From: an uncultured Bacteroidota bacterium | GTDB lineage: Bacteria; Bacteroidota; Bacteroidia; Chitinophagales; Chitinophagaceae | Assembly (NCBI GenBank): GCA_903831935.1 | Contig: CAIKZP010000087.1 | Span: 1-34,265 of the forward strand | Length of the DNA stretch: 34,265 nt | Reading direction: 5' to 3' | Shown: positions 1-7,952 of the stretch, in pieces | How positions within the stretch are numbered: the stretch's first letter is position 1 | Layout of the letters: every line of letters begins with the position of its first letter | The notes under the pieces: generated by a model | Told to the model about the DNA's origin: nothing | The model's database searches: none | Seen by the model: only the letters and a program-made list of their open reading frames with translations | Program-made: the position numbers and the translations under genes

Positions 1-69
1 ATTTAGAATCCTTATATACCGGTATTGCAAAACAGTGTGCGTTCATTTAATTGCAATTGAATCCTTTTG

Positions 70-429
70 TTAGATTGTTTGTTTTAATGATTCCTTTTCC
101 ATCAACATATTTTTAATCAATGCTATTTCTTGAGCAAGCTTTTTGTTTTGCTCATGCAATCTTGATGCAACTACACTTAAATGTAATAGGTAAATTAATG
201 TTACAAATATAGAAGCAGTAAACACCATATTTGGAGGGTCATAAATACCAAATAGTTTGGATAAAACATCTAATCCATTTCTCCAAAATGAAAATAAAAG
301 TAGTAAAGCAGTAGATATACACCATACAATAGAGTACTCTTCTCTTAATTTACCTTTAACTATTAAATAGCCAACATAACTTATAAAAATCACATTGACT
401 ATAATTGCTATTATTTGTATTCTTCCCAT
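70..429 (-). CDS. DUF2304 family membrane protein
   Basis: This 119-residue protein has three predicted membrane segments at about residues 4-24, 32-49 and 67-87. A charged C-terminal tail follows with a heptad pattern (Leu91, Asn95, Leu98, Ile102, Ile105, Leu109) that should form a short coiled coil. Size and layout fit DUF2304, a family often found beside GT2 glycosyltransferases. It starts 6 bases after the stop of such an enzyme and is the last gene of a minus-strand run. I infer that it anchors or activates the glycosyltransferase at the inner membrane, as DPM3-type subunits do in eukaryotes. No enzymatic residues are visible. The ATG at 429 is well placed. The 69 bases between its stop and the window edge contain nothing I recognise. 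Confidence 0.82.
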   Translation of the reverse strand: MGRIQIIAIIVNVIFISYVGYLIVKGKLREEYSIVWCISTALLLLFSFWRNGLDVLSKLFGIYDPPNMVFTASIFVTLIYLLHLSVVASRLHEQNKKLAQEIALIKNMLMEKESLKQTI

Positions 430-435
430 AAAAAA

Positions 436-1146
436 TTATTTTCTAATACTTGAAAAAATCATGGCAATAGTTACTTTTGCCATATAATACCATTGAGCAA
501 AATTTCTAATTGATGACTGTCCCCCTTGCCTTTCACGCATTATAACAGGCACCTCTTCAATCTGTAAATTAGCTCTTGAAAATATAATTAAAGACTCTGG
601 TTCAGGATATTCGTCAGGATAATTTTCAACTGCAATGTTTATTGTTTTTTTATCGAAAAGACGAAACCCTGAAGTAATGTCAAAAATACTTTTACCTGTA
701 AACAATTTATTTAAATAGTGGAAATAATTGATGCCAATTCTCCTTAAAGCTGAACTTTGAAATCCTTGTTTTATAACAAATCTTGATCCAATTACAATGT
801 TGGCATTAGAATTATAATAATGGGTTATTAGTTTTATCAATTCGCTTGGCGGATGTTGTCCATCTCCATCCATTTGCACAGTGAAATCATAATTATTAGC
901 ATTTGCATACATAAACCCAGTTTGCATTCCCCCGCCTATTCCTAAGTTTACTGGTAAGTCAAGTACAATAGCGCCAAGTTGTTTTGCTATAGAAGATGTG
1001 TTGTCTGTAGAACAATCGTTCACAACCAATATGTCAACAGTAATATTTTGTGGTAATACAATGCATTTCATTTCAGGAAGTAGTTTGCTTATTGAAACTT
1101 CTTCATTGTAACAGGGGATTATTATAAGGCCTTTTTGTACTGTCAT
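436..1146 (-). CDS. GT2 family glycosyltransferase, DPM1/polyprenyl-phosphate type
   Basis: A 236-residue GT-A fold transferase. It shows the N-terminal nucleotide-sugar motif IIIPCYNEE (residues 8-16), VVNDCSTDNT (41-50), the DxD-like metal site DGDGQH (Asp93, Asp95), GSRF, and the DITSGFRLF segment typical of dolichol/polyprenyl-phosphate sugar synthases. The expected reaction is transfer of a sugar from a nucleotide donor to a polyprenyl phosphate on the cytoplasmic face. It has no C-terminal membrane pair of its own, so the DUF2304 protein 6 bases downstream probably holds it at the membrane. An in-frame TTG at 1173 would overlap marC. I chose the ATG at 1146 because it leaves a 7-base gap and places the first strand at the usual distance. 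Donor sugar and final glycan cannot be told from sequence. Confidence 0.88.
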   Translation of the reverse strand: MTVQKGLIIIPCYNEEVSISKLLPEMKCIVLPQNITVDILVVNDCSTDNTSSIAKQLGAIVLDLPVNLGIGGGMQTGFMYANANNYDFTVQMDGDGQHPPSELIKLITHYYNSNANIVIGSRFVIKQGFQSSALRRIGINYFHYLNKLFTGKSIFDITSGFRLFDKKTINIAVENYPDEYPEPESLIIFSRANLQIEEVPVIMRERQGGQSSIRNFAQWYYMAKVTIAMIFSSIRK

Positions 1147-1153
1147 CTTTTTA

Positions 1154-1732
1154 TTATTTCCCAAACGCCCCAATATTACTACTAAATATTTTCACTGCTA
1201 TTGCCAATAATATCACCCCAAAAAATTTCCGAACAGCTAATAAACCTGCAGCACCTAGTGCGTGTTCAATCCAATTCAAAGATTTTAAAACAATATAAAC
1301 TACAATAAGGTTAATTACAATGCCAGATAAAATATAGGCTTCGTCGAAATTTGCTTTTAATGACATGATGGTAGTAAGCGTTCCACTACCCGCAATAATT
1401 GGAAATGCTATTGGCACAACGCTACCCGCATGTGCATCTTTATCGCCTTTAAATATTTCGTGGCCCAATACCATTTCTAATCCTAATAAAAATATTACAA
1501 TGGATCCTCCAACAGCAAAAGAGCGAATATCTAAACCCAGAATTTTTAAGAAGGGTTTTCCTGCAAATAAAAATAATATCATTAATGCGCCAGAAACAAA
1601 AGTGGCCTGAAAAGACTTTATACCGCCCATTTTGTCTTTCAACGAAATTAACAGCGGAATAGATCCTACAATATCAACTACCGCAAATAGCGTAAAGGTT
1701 ACGGTAAGCAATTGATCGAAATGAAATTCCAT
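1154..1732 (-). CDS. MarC family integral membrane protein
   Basis: A 192-residue, strongly hydrophobic protein with about six membrane segments and the family N-terminus FTLFAVVDIVGSIPLLISL. Length and pattern match the MarC family (UPF0056). The old link to multiple antibiotic resistance is not supported for this family in general, and its substrate is unknown. It lies 26 bases downstream of the histidine phosphatase and 7 bases upstream of the glycosyltransferase, so it is probably co-transcribed with both. The ATG at 1732 directly precedes the first hydrophobic segment. Family membership is clear, but its role is not. Confidence 0.88.
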   Translation of the reverse strand: MEFHFDQLLTVTFTLFAVVDIVGSIPLLISLKDKMGGIKSFQATFVSGALMILFLFAGKPFLKILGLDIRSFAVGGSIVIFLLGLEMVLGHEIFKGDKDAHAGSVVPIAFPIIAGSGTLTTIMSLKANFDEAYILSGIVINLIVVYIVLKSLNWIEHALGAAGLLAVRKFFGVILLAIAVKIFSSNIGAFGK

Positions 1733-1758
1733 AAATCGTTTTTTTAGGGGTTACTGAT

Positions 1759-2364
1759 TTAAGTAAAGCTTGGTCGATGCTGCTCTTTATTTGATGGCTC
1801 AATATTATGCAATAGTTCGTAAGTAAATGCTTCATTATCAAGTTTAATTTTTACAACTGCCCCATAATGGAGTTGAAACGCACTAAAAGAACTTTCTAAT
1901 GAAATAGAGCTAATATGTGAAAGTATACTTCTTAAAACACCTCCATGTGCCACAATAGCCGCTGTTTCGCCATTGTTACAAATAGCATTGAAACGATCAA
2001 TCACTCTTTGGTGCAGTTGTGCATAGCTTTCTCCGCCTGGTACTTGAACGTGTACAAAATTATCCATCCAGGGTTGTATTTCGGCTTTTGGTATATTATC
2101 CCATTCTAACATTTCCCATTCTCCACAATTCAATTCCATTAAATCATTGTGCCATTCTATGCCATGATTTGGAAATAGTGTATTAGCTAATTTAGCGCAA
2201 CGTTGCAATGGACTGCTATAAACCTTAGTGATATCTGTTGGAATATGACCCAAAATAGCATTGGCCTCTTCAGAAAAACTTTCAGTTACATCTAAGTCGG
2301 TTTGCCCGTAACAGGTGCCTTTAGCTATTAATGGGGTAGTATGTCTGATTAAAAATATTTCCAT
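1759..2364 (-). CDS. histidine phosphatase family protein (CobC/alpha-ribazole phosphatase-like)
   Basis: A 201-residue cytoplasmic phosphatase of the phosphoglycerate-mutase-like superfamily. It has the LIRHTTP signature with phospho-accepting His8, the SSPLQR motif with Arg55, the acidic residue Glu77 in MELNCGEWE, and the second catalytic histidine in VAHGG (His140). The pattern RHTTP followed by CYGQTDLDV is typical of Bacteroidota proteins annotated as alpha-ribazole phosphatase, which acts late in cobalamin nucleotide-loop assembly. No other cobalamin gene is present here, so the substrate remains open and another phosphomonoester is possible. It is the first gene of the minus-strand run ending at 70 and is divergent from the permease at 2497. 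Confidence 0.85.
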   Translation of the reverse strand: MEIFLIRHTTPLIAKGTCYGQTDLDVTESFSEEANAILGHIPTDITKVYSSPLQRCAKLANTLFPNHGIEWHNDLMELNCGEWEMLEWDNIPKAEIQPWMDNFVHVQVPGGESYAQLHQRVIDRFNAICNNGETAAIVAHGGVLRSILSHISSISLESSFSAFQLHYGAVVKIKLDNEAFTYELLHNIEPSNKEQHRPSFT

Positions 2365-2496
2365 GGCACGAATTACTGAAATTTAAACTAAACAAATTCA
2401 TTAATCGCCATAAAAAATTGCTATTAGTACTTATACAGCCCGTATTCGTTTCATTTGTGGGAAGTTTACTACATTTAACCCTCACGTTACAATACT

Positions 2497-3855
2497 ATGA
2501 AGGGAAAACAAAAACTGAATCTATTTAGCTTTACCATGATTGTGGTTGGCTTAGTTATTGGGATGGGAATTTTTAGGTCGGCAGCTACTAGCGCCAAAGA
2601 CGCCATTGAGCCTTCGGTGTATTTTTCTGCCTGGATTTTAGGAGGATTTTTTGCTTTTTGTGGGGCACTTACCTACGCCGAAATTGGAAGTAGGTTTCCT
2701 GTTACTGGTGGCTATTACAAAGTGTTTTCATATGCATACCATCCTAGTATTGCCTTTGCCATTAACTGCGTTATTCTTATAAGTAATGCGGCTAGTTTAA
2801 GTGGTGTTGCATTAATTGGTAGCGGATATATTTCAAAATTATTCCCACAATTTCATTTTACCGATAACGATAAAGCGCTTATAAGTTGTGTGGCTATTTT
2901 TAGTTTTTACCTGATTAATTTAATGGGTTTAAGAATGAGTTCAAAAGCACAAAACTTTTTAATGCTTATTAAAATAGGCATGATTGTAGTATTGATTGCT
3001 GCCTTATTTTTTCCTATTCACGCATTGCCCGAAACCGTATCTGCTGTAGTGGCTAGTTCAACACCACAAATTAGTTGGATTCAAAGTTTGGGTATTAGTT
3101 TGATTGCTGTATCCTTTACCTATGGCGGTTATCAGCAAACGATCAATTTTGGAAATGAAGTTGCAAATCCTGCTAAAAATATTCCTAGAGGAATTTTTAT
3201 TGGGATAGCTATTATTATTGGTTTGTATTTATTGGTAAATCTTAGCTATTATAATATTATAGGATTCAATAACATGAAGGGCGAACGCGAAATTGCTTAT
3301 GTAGTGATGCATAAGGTATTTGGAAAAACTGGCGCCGATATTTTTTCTTTCTTTTTATTTTTTGGCGTACTCGCTTATGTGAATGCTTTATTAATGAGTA
3401 ATCCACGTGTAATGTATGCCATGAGTACCGAAGGCGCACTGCCTACAATATTTGGCAAGCAATCTGCTAAAAACGAAGTATTGGTTTTTTCATTAACAGT
3501 GTTTGCGGCGATGTGTATTATTATTTTATTTTTTGCACAAACATTTGAGAAAATTTTAAACTTTACTATTTTCTTAGATTGTTTTGGAATGGTGGCTTCT
3601 AGTGCAACAATTTTTGTGTTACGTAAAAGAACCAAGCATTTAGATGGAACGGGTATTTATAAAATGAAACTCTTTCCAATTCTTCCATTAATTTTTATGG
3701 GATCTTATTTGTTTGTAGGCATTAGCATTAGCATTCAAACACCAAGTATTGCAATTATTGGCACCACTGTTTTAGCGGCATTTATGTTACTATATTTTGT
3801 GGCCAAAAAGTTTATTAAAATCACTTCAAATATTGAAAATAAGGAGGGCTTATAA
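2497..3855 (+). CDS. APC superfamily amino acid permease
   Basis: A 452-residue inner-membrane transporter with about twelve hydrophobic segments. The first helix carries the APC substrate-binding signature GLVIGMGIF (residues 18-26), and YAEIGSRFPVTGGYY follows in helix 2, as in LAT/APA-type amino acid exchangers and permeases. Its stop codon at 3853-3855 is immediately followed by the ATG of a PLP-dependent sulfur amino-acid enzyme, so the two are almost certainly translated from one mRNA. This suggests uptake or exchange of an amino acid used by that enzyme. A TACATTTA sequence at 2470-2477 is one base from the -7 consensus. The substrate cannot be read from sequence. Confidence 0.9.
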   Translation: MKGKQKLNLFSFTMIVVGLVIGMGIFRSAATSAKDAIEPSVYFSAWILGGFFAFCGALTYAEIGSRFPVTGGYYKVFSYAYHPSIAFAINCVILISNAASLSGVALIGSGYISKLFPQFHFTDNDKALISCVAIFSFYLINLMGLRMSSKAQNFLMLIKIGMIVVLIAALFFPIHALPETVSAVVASSTPQISWIQSLGISLIAVSFTYGGYQQTINFGNEVANPAKNIPRGIFIGIAIIIGLYLLVNLSYYNIIGFNNMKGEREIAYVVMHKVFGKTGADIFSFFLFFGVLAYVNALLMSNPRVMYAMSTEGALPTIFGKQSAKNEVLVFSLTVFAAMCIIILFFAQTFEKILNFTIFLDCFGMVASSATIFVLRKRTKHLDGTGIYKMKLFPILPLIFMGSYLFVGISISIQTPSIAIIGTTVLAAFMLLYFVAKKFIKITSNIENKEGL

Positions 3856-5028
3856 ATGGAACTATCTTATATCTTAAACGAGTTAGCCGAACATAGAGAA
3901 GACTATTTTAGAGCAGTATCGCCACCCATTATGCAAACCAGCAATTTTGCATTTAAAAAAGTAGCTGATCTGCGTAAATCTTTCGAAAACGAATACGCCG
4001 ATTTTTTATATAGCCGTGGCCTTAACCCCACAGTAGACATCTTACGAAAAAAATTAGCAGCCCTTGATGGCGCCGAAGACTGTTTGGTATTTAATAGTGG
4101 TGCTGCTGCTATTTTTGCTGCAGTATTAGCCAATGTAAAATCTGGTGACCATATTCTCAGCGTAAAAAATCCGTATACCTGGGCTAAAAAAATGTTCGAA
4201 GACATTTTACCCCGTTTTCAGGTAAGCCATTCTTATATTGATGGCACCAAAATTGAAAATTTTGAGAATGCCATTCAACCCAATACAACAGTTATTTATT
4301 TAGAGTCACCCAATAGCTGGACCTACGAATTACAAGACCTAGCAGCAGTAGCAAGTTTGGCAAAAAAGCATGGCATCATTACTATTATAGACAATAGTTA
4401 TTGCACGCCATTGTTTCAAAAGCCCATTTTATTGGGTATAGACCTTGTTTTGCAATCTGCCACCAAATACATCAGTGGTCATAGCGATACAGTTGCAGGT
4501 GTGTTATCTGGAAGCGGCCCAATGATGGAACGAATATTTAATAGTGAGTACATGAATATTGGATCGGGCATTCAGCCATTCAATGCTTGGTTATTAATTA
4601 GGGGTTTAAGAACTTTAGAAGCTAGGCTTGAGCGGATTGACCGAACTACAAAAGAAATGATTCCGTTTTTAAAACAACATCCCCGAATAGAAAAAGTCAT
4701 TTTTCCGCTTGATCCTTCATTTCCGCAATACGATTTAGCAAAAAAACAAATGCAAGGTGCTTGTGGTTTATTAACCATTCAAATTAAGGCCCAGGAATGT
4801 GCCACTATTGAAACTTTTTGCGATTCATTGCAACATATTTTAATGGCGGTAAGCTGGGGCGGACACGAATCCTTAATTATTCCAAAAGTTTCTGGGATGA
4901 AGCCCGAAGCATTTGACCCTGTTAATCCAGAGCACAGAATGTTGCGTTTATATATAGGATTAGAATCGGCAGATTACTTAATTAATGACCTATCAAATGC
5001 TTTTTCACTTATCGAACACCTTTCATAA
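3856..5028 (+). CDS. Cys/Met-metabolism PLP-dependent enzyme (trans-sulfuration family)
   Basis: A 390-residue fold-type I PLP enzyme of the cystathionine gamma-synthase / gamma-lyase / methionine gamma-lyase family. The PLP lysine is Lys204 in SATKYISGHSD, Asp179 in IIDNSYCTPL should contact the pyridine nitrogen, and YSRGLNPT (52-59) is the phosphate-binding loop contributed by the neighbouring subunit. The usual Tyr-Gly-Gly-Thr active-site segment is replaced by NPYTWAKKMF around Tyr107, so I do not assign a specific reaction. It begins directly at the stop of the amino acid permease, pointing to a transport-plus-metabolism pair. Cystathionine gamma-synthase, gamma-lyase and methionine gamma-lyase are all possible. 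Length is normal for the family. Confidence 0.88.
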   Translation: MELSYILNELAEHREDYFRAVSPPIMQTSNFAFKKVADLRKSFENEYADFLYSRGLNPTVDILRKKLAALDGAEDCLVFNSGAAAIFAAVLANVKSGDHILSVKNPYTWAKKMFEDILPRFQVSHSYIDGTKIENFENAIQPNTTVIYLESPNSWTYELQDLAAVASLAKKHGIITIIDNSYCTPLFQKPILLGIDLVLQSATKYISGHSDTVAGVLSGSGPMMERIFNSEYMNIGSGIQPFNAWLLIRGLRTLEARLERIDRTTKEMIPFLKQHPRIEKVIFPLDPSFPQYDLAKKQMQGACGLLTIQIKAQECATIETFCDSLQHILMAVSWGGHESLIIPKVSGMKPEAFDPVNPEHRMLRLYIGLESADYLINDLSNAFSLIEHLS

Positions 5029-5098
5029 GATTTTTTGACATGTTTATTCAGATTCCTTTCCGCCTGTCTAATTTTTTAGCAGAAGCATAGGTTTGGTG

Positions 5099-5106
5099 TA
5101 CTTTTG
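5099..5106 (+). promoter_or_regulatory. Bacteroidota -7 promoter element upstream of tolC-like gene
   Basis: TACTTTTG matches the TAnnTTTG consensus. It ends 6 bases before the ATG at 5113, so transcription should start at or within a base or two of the start codon. No clear -33 TTTG element was seen. Confidence 0.55.
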
Positions 5107-5112
5107 TTTTAT

Positions 5113-6534
5113 ATGAAGAAGTTTTTGACCTTATTAGCTTTAACGGCAACCCTTCAATCCTTTTCACAGGAAAAATGGGACCTTCGTAAGTGCGTTGATT
5201 ACGCTTTACAAAATAATATATCTATCAAACAGGCAGATGTTCAAGCAAGACTATCAAAGTTATTGGCCGATCAGTCTAAATTAACGCGTTTGCCAAATGC
5301 AAATGCAAGTATTAGTAGTTCTTATCAACACGGACTAAACATTAATCCAACCACCAATGTGTTTGATAATGTAGATGTTACAGGAGGAAATATTGGATTT
5401 CAATCTTCTTACACCATTTTTAACTGGTTTACTAGAAAAAACAATATTGAAGCAAATGCCTTAACAGCAAAAGCCGATGAGCTCAATGTTGAAAAAGCAA
5501 AGAATGATTTAGCCTTATCTGTTGCCAATGCTTTCTTACAAGTAATGTTGCGCAGAGAACAAGCCAAACTAAGTGAAATTCAATTAGCGCAGTCTCAAGA
5601 GCAATTACGCAATACCAGAAAATTTGTGGTAGCAGGTAGTCAACCAGAACTAAATGCCATTCAAATTGAAGCACAAGTTGAAAGAGATAGTTCAAATTAT
5701 ATTCAAGCACTTGCAGGAGTAGCACAAGGGGTGATTAATTTAAAGGCATTCATGAATTTTGATTTTGCTTCGAATTTCGATATTGATTATCCTGAAGTTG
5801 AAAAGATTCCTGTTGAAAGCCTTCTTGATCTTCAACCACAGAATGTATATAGTTTGGCATTAGACAATCAACCGCAACAAAAAGTAACGGCATTAAAAAT
5901 TGCTGCTGCACAAAGATTTGTAAACGCTGCAAGAGGTTCAATGTATCCTACACTTTCTGCAACAGGATCTTTAAGCAGCCGTTTTTCAAACAATGTTTAC
6001 GACTATCGCACCCAATCAATGGTAGGCGCAACTAGTGCTTATGCAGTTGATAATTTAAATAAATATCCAGTTTACGCATATCAAACTAGTGTGATAGGAG
6101 TAGATAAAGTATCCTTAACATCTCAATTAAATAGATATTTTGGTCAGGCATTAGGATTGAATTTAAGTATGCCAATCTTTAACGCACATAGTGCTAGAAC
6201 GCAATGGGAGCGTTCAAAAATAAATGTTCGCCAAAATCAATTACAAGACGATCAAGAGAAGCAAACACTTCGAGCTAATATTTACAATGCATATCAAGAT
6301 GCTTTTGCTTCATTGCAAAAATTAAACGCGTCTAAAAAATCAGTTCAAGTATCTGAAAAAGCATTAGAGTTTGCGCAAAAAAGATACGATGTAGGACTAT
6401 TAGGAACACTAGATTTAATTACAACTCGTAACAATGTATTTACTGCAAAAATTCAGTCAGTAAGTAACCAATTCGATTATGTATTTAAATTAAAAGTGCT
6501 AGAATTTTATAAAGGACAGGGGATTAAATTGTAA
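5113..6534 (+). CDS. TolC family outer membrane efflux protein
   Basis: A 473-residue exported protein. A signal peptide (MKKFLTLLALTATLQSFSQ) leads into the TolC/OEP N-terminus WDLRKCVDYALQNN. Two long alpha-helical repeats follow, rich in Gln, Ala and Asn, including the segment ending KRYDVGLLGTLDLITTRN that is typical of the second OEP repeat. It should trimerise into an outer-membrane channel with a periplasmic tunnel. I chose the ATG at 5113 over the in-frame TTG at 5104 because it begins the signal peptide and because the TTG overlaps the -7 element. A HlyD/MacA adaptor starts 38 bases downstream. No inner-membrane pump gene is adjacent. Confidence 0.92.
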   Translation: MKKFLTLLALTATLQSFSQEKWDLRKCVDYALQNNISIKQADVQARLSKLLADQSKLTRLPNANASISSSYQHGLNINPTTNVFDNVDVTGGNIGFQSSYTIFNWFTRKNNIEANALTAKADELNVEKAKNDLALSVANAFLQVMLRREQAKLSEIQLAQSQEQLRNTRKFVVAGSQPELNAIQIEAQVERDSSNYIQALAGVAQGVINLKAFMNFDFASNFDIDYPEVEKIPVESLLDLQPQNVYSLALDNQPQQKVTALKIAAAQRFVNAARGSMYPTLSATGSLSSRFSNNVYDYRTQSMVGATSAYAVDNLNKYPVYAYQTSVIGVDKVSLTSQLNRYFGQALGLNLSMPIFNAHSARTQWERSKINVRQNQLQDDQEKQTLRANIYNAYQDAFASLQKLNASKKSVQVSEKALEFAQKRYDVGLLGTLDLITTRNNVFTAKIQSVSNQFDYVFKLKVLEFYKGQGIKL

Positions 6535-6572
6535 GGGTTAAACAAAATTAAAAACACAGAAACACGGAATAT

Positions 6573-7931
6573 ATGAGTAAGAAATTGATTTGGATTATTG
6601 TAGGATTGCTTGTTGTAATTGGCATATTAATCGGTCTAAAAAAAGGTGGTTATTTAGGTAAAGAAGAAGCTACAAAAGTGTCTTCTGAAAAAGCCGTTAA
6701 ACGCAATATTATAGAAACAGTAAATGCAAGTGGTAAAGTATATCCCGAAGTGGAAGTGAAAGTAAGTCCGGATATTAGCGGAGAAGTAACCGAATTGTTT
6801 GTTAACGAAGGAGATACTATTAAAAAAGGTCAAATTCTAGCTAGAATTTATGCCGATATTTATTCTACTCAGCGCGATCAAGTTGCTGCAGGTGTAAACC
6901 AAGCTAAAGCACAATTGTCTAATTCAAGTGCCAATTTAGTAGGATTGAAAGCGGTGTTAGACAACGCGAAATCTATATACGATCGTCAAAAGAAATTGGT
7001 GGATGATAAAGTAATTTCTCGTTCAGAATTTGAACAAGCGCAACAAGCTTATCGCACCGCAGAAGCGCAATACAATGCTGCTAAAGAAGGGTTAAAAAGT
7101 GGTGAAGCAAATATTCAAGGCGCACAAGCACAATTGAACAAAGCCAATAAAGATTTATCACGCACAGTCATTACTGCACCGATGGATGGATTAGTTAGTT
7201 TAATGAGCGTAAAAAGAGGAGAGCGTGTTGCTGGTAATAGTTTTAGTATAGGTACCGAAATGATGCGTATATCAGATATGCGTAGTATTGAAGTAAGAGT
7301 AGATGTAGGTGAAAACGATATTCCAAAAGTAAAAATTGGAGATACAGCTATTGTTGAAGTAGATGCATATAATAACAGAAAGTTCAAAGGATTGGTTTAC
7401 AAAATTGCAAATCCAGCCTCTTCATTAAATGCATCAACTTCTAATGATGTTACCAATTACAAAGTGCATATTCGATTGCTACCAGAATCTTACCAAGACT
7501 TAATTACACCACAAAAAAGTTTTCCATTCCGTCCGGGTATGAGTGCTAGTGCCGATATTCAAACTAAAACAAAATACAATGTTTTATCGGTGGCATTAAA
7601 TGCAGTAACAACCAGAGAAAAAAATAACGACAAAGCAGCTACAGATAAAAAAGACGAAAAGAAAACAGATGCACCAGCAGCTAAGTCAACATCAACCGAC
7701 GATGGTATTGAAGAAGTAGTATTTGTTTTACAAAAAGACAATACTGTAAAAAAAGTAAATGTAAAAACATCGGTTCAAGATTTAAATAATATTGAAATTG
7801 TATTTGGGTTAAAAGAAGGCGACGAAGTAATTACAGGACCCTATACAATTGTTAGTAAAATTTTGAAAGATGGCGCGAAAGTAGAAGTAGTTGCTAAAGA
7901 AAAATTATACGACGATAAGAAAAAAGACTAG
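6573..7931 (+). CDS. HlyD/MacA-like periplasmic adaptor subunit
   Basis: A 452-residue membrane-fusion protein. It has an N-terminal anchor (IWIIVGLLVVIGILIGL, residues 6-22), a lipoyl-like half (SPDISGEVTELFVNEGDTIKKGQ), a coiled-coil hairpin around residues 100-190 rich in Ala, Gln and Lys, the second lipoyl half with VITAPMDGLV, and beta-barrel and membrane-proximal domains. Between them, at about residues 347-376, lies a low-complexity Lys/Asp/Ala insertion. It should bridge an inner-membrane pump to the TolC-like channel encoded just upstream. The layout is closest to adaptors of MacB-type ABC exporters, but the gene that follows is gpsA, so the pump must be encoded elsewhere. The ATG at 6573 fits the N-terminal anchor. 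Confidence 0.9.
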   Translation: MSKKLIWIIVGLLVVIGILIGLKKGGYLGKEEATKVSSEKAVKRNIIETVNASGKVYPEVEVKVSPDISGEVTELFVNEGDTIKKGQILARIYADIYSTQRDQVAAGVNQAKAQLSNSSANLVGLKAVLDNAKSIYDRQKKLVDDKVISRSEFEQAQQAYRTAEAQYNAAKEGLKSGEANIQGAQAQLNKANKDLSRTVITAPMDGLVSLMSVKRGERVAGNSFSIGTEMMRISDMRSIEVRVDVGENDIPKVKIGDTAIVEVDAYNNRKFKGLVYKIANPASSLNASTSNDVTNYKVHIRLLPESYQDLITPQKSFPFRPGMSASADIQTKTKYNVLSVALNAVTTREKNNDKAATDKKDEKKTDAPAAKSTSTDDGIEEVVFVLQKDNTVKKVNVKTSVQDLNNIEIVFGLKEGDEVITGPYTIVSKILKDGAKVEVVAKEKLYDDKKKD

Positions 7932-7952
7932 TCTTACATAAATTATTTGTGC

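Noticed and set aside
1154..1173. Longer glycosyltransferase start at a TTG that would overlap marC by 20 bases
   Set aside because: The ATG at 1146 removes the overlap and gives the standard N-terminal distance to the first nucleotide-binding strand.
1365..1610. Plus-strand open frame of about 80 codons inside the MarC gene
   Set aside because: It lies wholly within a well-supported membrane-protein gene on the other strand and has no recognisable sequence features.
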